Source of the DNA: Arthrobacter gengyunqii
GTDB taxonomy: Bacteria > Actinomycetota > Actinomycetes > Actinomycetales > Micrococcaceae
Direction: 5' to 3'
DNA length: 64,000 bases
Assembly (NCBI RefSeq): GCF_023022985.1
Contig: NZ_CP095461.1
Span: forward strand, 62,001 to 126,000
In this document: positions 56,879-62,764 of the stretch, one piece after another
Layout of the letters: each line of letters starts with the position of its first letter
How positions within the stretch are numbered: position 1 is the first letter of the stretch
Position numbers and translations under genes: made by a program
The notes under the pieces: model-generated
What the model saw: only the letters and a program-made list of their open reading frames with translations
The model's database searches: none
Told to the model about the DNA's origin: nothing

Positions 56879-56884
56879 AGAATA
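56879..56884 (-). promoter_or_regulatory. -10 box for a leaderless mRNA
   Basis: TATTCT, then CAAATC, then ATG 56872. Confidence 0.6.
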
Positions 56885-57090
56885 CTCCGCCCCGGGAACA
56901 GCCGTCGAGGAGGGGCCCTCCGGTGCGGCAGGGCGGGCGCTGCAGGGCATGCCGGCAGCGAAACGCAAACACTGGGGCCCGTAGTTTCGTGAGATGCGTC
57001 CCCCGTGCGATAAAGTGGAGAAGTCGATTCGTCGACGGCTGTATGGGTGAGGGAAACCTTGGACCGGAACCGCCGTCCCGATACGGCTGG

Positions 57091-57166
57091 GGGCCTTTAG
57101 CTCAGTTGGTAGAGCATCGGACTTTTAATCCGTGGGTCGTGGGTTCGAGCCCCACAGGGCCCACCA
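57091..57166 (+). tRNA. tRNA-Lys (TTT)
   Basis: A 76-base cloverleaf. Acceptor GGGCCTT pairs with AGGGCCC (one G-U), D-arm AGCTCAGTTGGTAGAGC, anticodon stem-loop TCGGA-CTTTTAA-TCCGT with anticodon TTT, T-arm GTGGGTTCGAGCCCCAC, and encoded CCA. TAAAGT near 57013 is a likely -10. Confidence 0.97.
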
Positions 57167-57210
57167 GAAGATGGGCCGGCTTGCCGTCAGCGGTGAGCCG
57201 GGACTTCGAC

Positions 57211-57243
57211 AGCACCCCGGTTTTCGAACCGGGGTGCTTTTTC
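57211..57243 (+). terminator. Terminator after tRNA-Lys
   Basis: AGCACCCCGGTT and AACCGGGGTGCT form a perfect 12-bp stem closed by TTCG, followed by a T-tract. Textbook intrinsic terminator. Confidence 0.9.
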
Positions 57244-57278
57244 TTTGCCCCCGGGCTTCCGGCGGGCAGCGGTGCCGT

Positions 57279-57284
57279 TAGCAT
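57279..57284 (+). promoter_or_regulatory. -10 box for the DsbA-like gene and its uORF
   Basis: TAGCAT, then CGCAGG, then ATG 57291 of the short uORF. Confidence 0.55.
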
Positions 57285-57290
57285 CGCAGG

Positions 57291-57335
57291 ATGAATCCGA
57301 AGCGGATCCCCGGCGCCCGCGGGCGGCAGCCGTGA
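57291..57335 (+). CDS. Putative leaderless 14-codon uORF before the DsbA-like gene
   Basis: ATG AAT CCG AAG ... CAG CCG TGA, peptide MNPKRIPGARGRQP. Its ATG is 6 bases after TAGCAT, and its TGA overlaps the GTG of the next gene (GTGA). The downstream gene has no Shine-Dalgarno of its own, so coupling is the simplest reading. Confidence 0.5.
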   Translation: MNPKRIPGARGRQP

Positions 57336-57928
57336 GTGCCAACACTTGGACCGTCGACTTCTGGCTTGATCCCGCCTGCCCGCTGACCCGCCGCACAGCG
57401 CGCTGGCTCACCTCCATGGCCGCAGACGTTCCCCTGCAGGTGCACTGGCGCGTGATGAGCCTGTCCCTCCTCTACGAGGACGAAGGGAACAGCCGGGACG
57501 GTTCCGGGGAAGGCAGAGCTTGGCCCAGGGATCCTGCCCTGGTTGCCGCCGCCGTTCAGGACGGGCACGGCCACGCGGCGCTTGGGGACTTTTACGACGC
57601 GCTGTGGACCGGGCAGGACGGCACGGAGCAGGAGGGGATCGGAAGCATCGCCGACGCACTTCGCCGCTGTGCGCTGCCGCCGGATCTGGCCGACGGTGTC
57701 TCCGCCGGCCGGGACACAGCACTGCACAGCTCACACAGCGACGGCGTTGGCCGTCTGGCGGGCAGTGCGGGCTCGCCCATCCTCTCCCTGACGGCTCCTT
57801 ACGGCCGCCGGGAAACGATTCTTGGCCCCCTGCTGGATGCAATGCCCGCCCCCGCCGATGCGGTGACGCTGTGGAAAGCCACGGTATTGCTGGCCGGCAT
57901 TCCCGGGTTCCGGGAGATCAGGCGCTGA
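57332..57928 (+). CDS. DsbA-family protein, mycothiol-dependent nitroreductase-like, with a CPLT motif
   Basis: 198 residues. VDFWLDPACPLTRRTARWL and VHWRVMSLSLL match the start of the Rv2466c-type DsbA-like family, where the motif is CPWC; here it is CPLT, so the second Cys and the Trp are lost. The C-terminal GSAGSPILSLTAPYG holds the cis-Pro. Monothiol chemistry with mycothiol is possible. GTG 57332 overlaps the uORF stop. Ends 3 bases from the convergent CDGSH gene. Confidence 0.75.
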   Translation: MSANTWTVDFWLDPACPLTRRTARWLTSMAADVPLQVHWRVMSLSLLYEDEGNSRDGSGEGRAWPRDPALVAAAVQDGHGHAALGDFYDALWTGQDGTEQEGIGSIADALRRCALPPDLADGVSAGRDTALHSSHSDGVGRLAGSAGSPILSLTAPYGRRETILGPLLDAMPAPADAVTLWKATVLLAGIPGFREIRR

Positions 57929-57931
57929 CGT

Positions 57932-58348
57932 TCAGGAGGAGGCCCTGCCGCCGGTGTCTTCGGCGTCCTTCGCTGACCCGTTGTTCTCCGTACCGTCTGC
58001 CTTTTCGCCGGCGCCGCGGCTGCGTTCGAGCACCGGGCCGGGAACCGGCCGGCGGCGGGCGGTGTCGAACTTCATGAGCTTGTGGGTTCCGTCGCAGTAG
58101 GGCTTGATGGCGGACCCGCCGCACCTGCAAAGGGCCACCGTGCCCCGGTCACGGGGGACCGGAACGCCGTCGGGCGTAATGATTTCAAAGTCTCCGCGCA
58201 CCAGCAGCGGTCCGTTGGGATAGGCGACCACGGACGCTGCCGCGGGCCGGTTTCCGGAAGCTGCGGCGTCAGTCTCCGCGGTGCTCTGGCCGGAAGGACA
58301 TCCGGCGCACTCATAGCCGTCAGTGCCGGGCGCAGCGGAGCTCGTCAT
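57932..58348 (-). CDS. CDGSH iron-sulfur domain protein
   Basis: 138 residues. The 2Fe-2S motif is complete: CRCGGSAIKPYCDGTH (C-x-C-x2-S-x3-P-x-C-D-G-T-H). An N-terminal Cys pair (YECAGCPSG) and a charged tail flank it. It probably shuttles electrons or clusters. Its ATG overlaps the stop of the diiron-like protein gene by 4 bases, so the two are coupled and likely act together. Confidence 0.88.
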   Translation of the reverse strand: MTSSAAPGTDGYECAGCPSGQSTAETDAAASGNRPAAASVVAYPNGPLLVRGDFEIITPDGVPVPRDRGTVALCRCGGSAIKPYCDGTHKLMKFDTARRRPVPGPVLERSRGAGEKADGTENNGSAKDAEDTGGRASS

Positions 58349-59430
58349 GGAGTGACCCCTGCTGCGAGGGCAAGGCCGTCCAGGGCGGCTGCGGCCGCTC
58401 CCGCGGGCGCCTGCCCGCGAAGGGCTGAGCGGTCCTGCTGCCAGGCCTCGAGCTGGTCTTCGCCCATCAGGGCGTCCAGGGTCAACACCGTTGCGGCACC
58501 AAACATCACATCGGCCAGCAGATCCGGTTCGGCCTCGACCAGTCCGCCGGCCAAGTCCCGCGCGGCAATCTGTTCGTGGACGGCGTCGGCCTCCACATGC
58601 TCATCGAAATAGTAGGTGACGGTGTCGTCGAAACCGAGCCGGCGGAATCCCCGGGCGTAGAAGGAGTTTGGAATGGAAGAGGTCATCTCAAAGGCTGCAA
58701 GATGGCCGGAGATGGCCCCGCGCAGCCGGCGGTTCAGGCCGAACAGGGACATGGCGTTGGAGGAGGCCAGGGTCAGCGCGGGCACGGCGTCCAGGTACCA
58801 GCCGTACTCTGTCTCGAGCCCGAGACCCTTCATGGTGACCGCGAAGAGGTGGGAATGCATGCGTTCGGGACGTCCGCCGCCGTATTCGTCCGCCTGGATT
58901 TCGATCAGGGCGGCCTTCGCGCGGCCCACGGGCAGCCGGGGAATGGCCCAGCTGTGGGGGTCGGCTTCCTTCAGCTGGTAGATGGAGCGCAGGATCAGGA
59001 ACTCCTGAAGCTGTTCGCGGGTGGCCTTGGAGGCGACGTAGCGGGAGACGCTGGGACCGTCGTCGTCGGCGGCCATCCGGAACAGCTCCGCGGCGACTGC
59101 CTCGGACGTGGGCTCCGGGAGCTCGGGAACGGAAACGGCGCGGCGGAGCGCCGCCTCGAAAGGCTCTTCCAGCTGCAGGCGCAGGCCCACGAGGCCGGGA
59201 TGCCACTCCAGTGCGTCCGGCACTGAGTCCAGCCCGCTGTAGTGCAGCTCGTAGAGGCAGAACAGGGTCAGCTGAAGGTCTTCGTCGCGGAGAATGTCGG
59301 CAGTGTCCGCGCAGGCGCGGCGAACGGTTTCAGCCAGGGCCGTGAGCGCGTCGGTGGACGGTCCCGCAGGAGCCGTGAGCCGGTCAAACAGGGCGGCACT
59401 GACAGGTCCGCGGGGTGCGGGGATTTTCAT
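58345..59430 (-). CDS. Iron-containing redox enzyme family protein (heme-oxygenase-like fold)
   Basis: 361 residues, helical. Glu/His residues in metal-ligand positions for the heme-oxygenase-like diiron (HDO) group are seen in CLYELHYSG, EIQADEYGGGRPERMH and YYFDEHVEADAVHE. Known HDO members oxygenate or cleave C-C or C-N bonds using two irons; the substrate here is unknown. AAAGGAT precedes the ATG. Coupled to the CDGSH gene downstream, a possible electron donor. Confidence 0.75.
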   Translation of the reverse strand: MKIPAPRGPVSAALFDRLTAPAGPSTDALTALAETVRRACADTADILRDEDLQLTLFCLYELHYSGLDSVPDALEWHPGLVGLRLQLEEPFEAALRRAVSVPELPEPTSEAVAAELFRMAADDDGPSVSRYVASKATREQLQEFLILRSIYQLKEADPHSWAIPRLPVGRAKAALIEIQADEYGGGRPERMHSHLFAVTMKGLGLETEYGWYLDAVPALTLASSNAMSLFGLNRRLRGAISGHLAAFEMTSSIPNSFYARGFRRLGFDDTVTYYFDEHVEADAVHEQIAARDLAGGLVEAEPDLLADVMFGAATVLTLDALMGEDQLEAWQQDRSALRGQAPAGAAAAALDGLALAAGVTP

Positions 59431-59676
59431 TCTTATCCTTTGTACTCCGGTTCAAGGGTCCAGGCAGACTCCGTGGACGGGACGGTAAATCCAGGACATA
59501 AGCATACTTGGTAAAGCTGTTTCGCCCGGAATCCGCATCTGGCGGGACGGATGCGCAGACATTGACCTTTCCGCCCATCCGGCGTGAGATGGGAGCAGCG
59601 CGAACAATTGCGCAGGAGGACATCTGCCAACAACAACTGCGGAAGATGACGACAGCTGCGGAAAAGAGGGACACTC

Positions 59677-60273
59677 ATGCCGCTGATTGATGCAGGAGCT
59701 TCCATGCTCATTCCGGCATTGGTGCTGCTGATTGCAGCCTTGGCTGTGACGGCCTTCAGGGTTGATGCGGCGCTCGCCCGGGCAGACGGCGAAAAAATCT
59801 TCTGGGTGGGCTTGACCGGGTCGCTGACGGCCCTGCTCGCTGTTGCCTGGGCGGTTGCAGGCAGCCCCGGCAGCGGGCCATGGATTGGCTTGGCCACGGT
59901 CATTGGAGTGTCAGGCGCCGCCGCATGGGTGCAGGTGCGCCACCGGCGCCGCCAAGCGGCCCGCAGGCAGAAAGCGCGCCGGCAGCGGGTGGCCGCGCTG
60001 GAGCGCCGCCACGATGCAGTGCTGCGGAGTTGGAGTTCCTACGAACTGGACGGCTGGAAGGCACTGGAAAAGCCCGGATTGAGCGACACCGCAAAGCCGG
60101 AGACGAAAGACCTGATGCGTGCGATGAAGAGCGCTGCTGCGCTCCGGCCGCTGGAGGAGGGAGCCGGTTTGGTCGACGATGAGGAGATCAAAGACTACGG
60201 AGCAGCAGTTGCCCGGTTGGAAGAGGCCTGGACGAGCGCCGAAGCATCCGCAGGAGGCGGCCAGGCCGCTTAG
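59677..60273 (+). CDS. Membrane protein of unknown function
   Basis: 198 residues. Three hydrophobic segments (about 9-27, 43-62 and 68-86), then a very basic stretch (RHRRRQAARRQKARRQRV) and a helical cytoplasmic domain of ~100 residues. GAGGGA precedes the ATG. No family recognised. It is divergent from the HDO-like gene. Confidence 0.6.
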   Translation: MPLIDAGASMLIPALVLLIAALAVTAFRVDAALARADGEKIFWVGLTGSLTALLAVAWAVAGSPGSGPWIGLATVIGVSGAAAWVQVRHRRRQAARRQKARRQRVAALERRHDAVLRSWSSYELDGWKALEKPGLSDTAKPETKDLMRAMKSAAALRPLEEGAGLVDDEEIKDYGAAVARLEEAWTSAEASAGGGQAA

Positions 60274-60320
60274 CCGCGCAGGTCTGGACGAAACCCGGCT
60301 TCGATGTCAGGCTCAGGGGC

Positions 60321-60635
60321 ATGAGCGGGCGAATCAGGGATGACATTGAGGTCTCCAAGAACCAGGACAATGACCGTTACGAGCTTCGCGTGGGCGGTGA
60401 ATTGGCCGGCACGGCGGAGTACGAGGAAGCGCCGGATGCGGTGGCATTGACCCACACAGTGGTCCGGGAACAATTCCGGCATCAGGGCTATTCATCAATA
60501 CTGGTGAAATTCGCCGCGGAAGACATTATTGCGTCGGGGCGGCGGATCAAGCCGTATTGCTCCTACGCTGCGTCATATCTTGGAAAGCACCGGGAGCTGA
60601 GTCATCACGTGTCCTGGCCGCAGGAAGCTCACTGA
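60321..60635 (+). CDS. YjdJ-type small GNAT acetyltransferase
   Basis: 104 residues. It has the compact GNAT pattern of the YjdJ/YidJ family: AGTAEYEEAPDAVALTHTVV, then EQFRHQGYSSILVKFA (acetyl-CoA loop in degenerate form) and IKPYCSYAASYLGKH. Substrate unknown. AGGGGC lies next to the ATG. Confidence 0.78.
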   Translation: MSGRIRDDIEVSKNQDNDRYELRVGGELAGTAEYEEAPDAVALTHTVVREQFRHQGYSSILVKFAAEDIIASGRRIKPYCSYAASYLGKHRELSHHVSWPQEAH

Positions 60636-60709
60636 CCATTTCTCAAACGGCCGGACCGCGGGAACCGGAATTGGCTGCAGGCCCTTTACGGAAGAACCCT
60701 TAATTGAAG

Positions 60710-60756
60710 CTGGCTCCCCGCTCTGCATATGGGGGGAACGCAGAAGGGGGAGCCAG
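60710..60756. promoter_or_regulatory. Inverted repeat upstream of the HTH gene, possible operator
   Basis: CTGGCTCCCC (60710-60719) and GGGGAGCCAG (60747-60756) are exact complements 27 bases apart, ending 10 bases before the -10. It covers the -35 region and could bind the adjacent regulator. Confidence 0.45.
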
Positions 60757-60765
60757 TGAAAATAG

Positions 60766-60771
60766 TATAGT
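60766..60771 (+). promoter_or_regulatory. -10 box of the HTH-membrane protein operon
   Basis: TATAGT, predicting a start near 60778 and a ~33-base leader that contains a run of seven G before the GTG. Confidence 0.5.
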
Positions 60772-60810
60772 TGCATCAGTCCGGAGAAACCAATTGGGGG
60801 GGAGTCGCCT

Positions 60811-61542
60811 GTGGCTGTGTCCGCAAAAGCCTTCCAGAGCTGGCGCTCCCTGACGGCCCCAAGGGAGTCAACCGCTGATCTTTGCCGCATGGCCGGCATC
60901 AAGCGTTCCACCCTGGCACAGCAGCTCGTCCGCGGAAAGGTGTCGGAAACCACTGTTGTCCGCGTGGCGAGGGCATGCGATCAGAACCCGGTTGAAGCGC
61001 TGTCCTTTTTCGAGGAATACCACGACCTTCTGGCAGGCTCCGGTCCGCCCACCGACTCTGAGCTGATCAGCCAGGTGACGTATGTCTGTGTTTTGCAGTT
61101 GCTTGTGGCGCGAAGCCTGCATCCGAATCCTTCGCCCTCCGATCTGCCGGGACTGGGCCCCTTCCCGCACCGCAATTCCGTGCGCGCCTGGTTCGAAGCC
61201 GTAGATCCGGGAGACCTGCGCCAACGGCTCAGTGCCAAGACAGGCGTGGCACCCCAAAACCTCTCCGCCCAACTGACGGCCGGCCGGCTCGCCCCGGAAC
61301 TCGCCGTTCAGGCCGCCAGGCTCGCAGGGGTCTCCCTGACCGGCGGACTGGTTGCCACGGGGCTTCTAACACCGGATGAATGCGGGTGGCCCCTGGGGGG
61401 CCGCGAACGCGCGCTGGCCGAACTTTCCGACCCTGAACTGGTGTTTCTTGCCCGGGACCGGCTGGACACGCTGGGCAAAATGGTGAAAAAGCTTGAGCAC
61501 GATGAAGACAGCAACTCTGCACTCTTGGAGCAATTGGGATGA
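60811..61542 (+). CDS. Regulator with two helix-turn-helix-like units
   Basis: 243 residues. The first unit (about 22-65: DLCRMAGIKRSTLAQQL then VVRVARACDQNPVEAL) is XRE/Cro-like. A second, similar unit lies at about 133-180 (LSAKTGVAPQNLSAQL then LAVQAARLAGVSLTGGLV), pointing to internal duplication. A helical tail follows. GTG 60811 is preceded by GGGGGGGAG. It overlaps the membrane protein gene by ATGA. Autoregulation through the upstream inverted repeat is inferred. Confidence 0.65.
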   Translation: MAVSAKAFQSWRSLTAPRESTADLCRMAGIKRSTLAQQLVRGKVSETTVVRVARACDQNPVEALSFFEEYHDLLAGSGPPTDSELISQVTYVCVLQLLVARSLHPNPSPSDLPGLGPFPHRNSVRAWFEAVDPGDLRQRLSAKTGVAPQNLSAQLTAGRLAPELAVQAARLAGVSLTGGLVATGLLTPDECGWPLGGRERALAELSDPELVFLARDRLDTLGKMVKKLEHDEDSNSALLEQLG

Positions 61543-62273
61543 CATTACAGTGGGTTGTTTTTGGCGTCACTGCCCTGTTTGCACTCCAGCGGCTTCCTTC
61601 AGCGATCCGCGGTGAAAACCGCGGGACGTTCTGGGCTTTTGTTCTGATAGCGCTGGGAATGGCCCTGAGCATCCCCTTCTTTTATCAGACGGTCGATGCT
61701 CTCCTGGGTGGAATAAACCTCGCGAATCTCCTGCTGCGGTTTGTCGTTTTCGCCGCCTTCCTGATTCTCGGGGTGAAGGCCGCCGCAGCCTTCAAAGCCC
61801 ACCGCGCGGGCCGTCTGATTGCGGGGCCGGTGGGGTTTACCGCCTTGGGATTGGCTGTAGCCGCCGTCATTATTCTCTTTGTACTGAGCGACCTGCCCGA
61901 GTCCTCCGCCGCCCTTCGCGCCTATGAAGACCAGGACACAGTGGTCGCCTATGCGCACTGTGCCCGGCTCTACCAGACGTATGTGGCCGCCTGCCTGGCC
62001 CCGGCAATGTTCCTGTATGCGGCCGACTCCCGCCATCGGAGCGACGTCCGATTCAGTGCCGGACTCATGTCCTTGGGAATGTCGCTTTTCATCGTTCACG
62101 CGTTGTTGAGCCTTGCACTGTGGGATGTGCACCCCGGCGCCTGGGAACGCACGCTTCCTTATGCGGCGGTGCTGGTCATATCAATCGGCCTGGCCCTGAT
62201 GTGGAACGCGCGGAGGCTGGAGAAGAAGAAACCCAAACCCAATCCCCTGGCCACGGTTTACGGTTTAAGGTAA
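61539..62273 (+). CDS. Seven-helix membrane protein coupled to the HTH regulator
   Basis: 244 residues with about seven hydrophobic segments and short loops. It ends in a basic tail (RRLEKKKPKPNP). The layout resembles the N-terminal part of the actinobacterial MAB_1171c-like (DUF6545) membrane proteins, often next to XRE regulators, but this one lacks the long cytoplasmic half. No transport motif. Function unknown; a membrane sensor for the regulator is one possibility. Confidence 0.6.
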   Translation: MTLQWVVFGVTALFALQRLPSAIRGENRGTFWAFVLIALGMALSIPFFYQTVDALLGGINLANLLLRFVVFAAFLILGVKAAAAFKAHRAGRLIAGPVGFTALGLAVAAVIILFVLSDLPESSAALRAYEDQDTVVAYAHCARLYQTYVAACLAPAMFLYAADSRHRSDVRFSAGLMSLGMSLFIVHALLSLALWDVHPGAWERTLPYAAVLVISIGLALMWNARRLEKKKPKPNPLATVYGLR

Positions 62274-62277
62274 AGAA

Positions 62278-62306
62278 TTGACATCGTTCGTTCACAGTTT
62301 CATCAT
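62278..62306 (+). promoter_or_regulatory. Promoter after the membrane protein gene
   Basis: Perfect TTGACA (62278-62283), 17 bases, CATCAT (62301-62306). It points into a gap without an annotated gene. TATGAT at 62320 is a second possible -10. Confidence 0.45.
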
Positions 62307-62357
62307 CCTGTGTCAGAATTATGATTAAGTAACATCCGCTGCCTGTGGGGGGTCAGC

Positions 62358-62462
62358 GTGAGGTTACGAGCGAAGCCAGCGGATTTCATCCGCTGGCTTC
62401 GCTGCTTAAGGATTGCGGAAGGTTCGGCTATGAGGCGTCGAGGTCCGTTTCCAGAATCTTGA
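62358..62462 (+). CDS. Possible 34-residue cationic peptide ORF
   Basis: GTG preceded by GGGGGG at 5 bases, in a context like that of the HTH gene. The reading begins VRLRAKPADFIRWLRCLRI and ends GPFPES; about nine basic and three acidic residues and one Cys. It runs through the hairpin at 62369-62403 and overlaps the ptsH 3' end on the other strand, so it may be chance. Confidence 0.25.
   Translation: MRLRAKPADFIRWLRCLRIAEGSAMRRRGPFPES
62369..62403. terminator. 16-bp hairpin downstream of ptsH
   Basis: AGCGAAGCCAGCGGAT and its complement form a perfect 16-bp stem with loop TTC. It lies 24 bases past the ptsH stop and also ends any transcript from the promoter at 62278. No strong T-tract on either side. 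Confidence 0.6.
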
Positions 62463-62706
62463 CGAGAGCGTCCAGAGCGTCTTCGGCACCCTCGCCGTCG
62501 GCGCGCAGCACCACCACGTCTCCGTTGGAGGCTCCAAGACTCATCAGCGAGAGCATGCTTGCCGCGTCCATCGCTTCCTCAGCAGGCTCGCCCTCCATGG
62601 CGATGGTGACGTCCACCGGCTGTTCGGCGGCAGCCTCGGCGAAGATGGACGCGGGACGAGCGTGCAGGCCCACCCGGCTGGCAATTGTCGCTTTGCGTTC
62701 TGGCAT
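62428..62706 (-). CDS. ptsH: PTS phosphocarrier protein HPr
   Basis: 92 residues. Phospho-accepting H15 lies in VGLHARPASIF; the regulatory-serine region reads DAASMLSLMSLG. It takes phosphate from EI and passes it to PTS permeases. GGAAGGA precedes the ATG. It lies 58 bases after ptsI, in the order ptsI-ptsH. Confidence 0.94.
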   Translation of the reverse strand: MPERKATIASRVGLHARPASIFAEAAAEQPVDVTIAMEGEPAEEAMDAASMLSLMSLGASNGDVVVLRADGEGAEDALDALVKILETDLDAS

Positions 62707-62764
62707 GGTGTTGTTCCTTCCGGTTGGTCTCAGTCAAGCAGGGGTAGGGGGCACGGAAACCGGG

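Noticed and set aside
57102..57284. A 60-codon minus-strand frame with VGPVGLEPTTHGLKVRCSTN
   Set aside because: This is the well-known false protein produced by translating the antisense of a tRNA gene and its flank.
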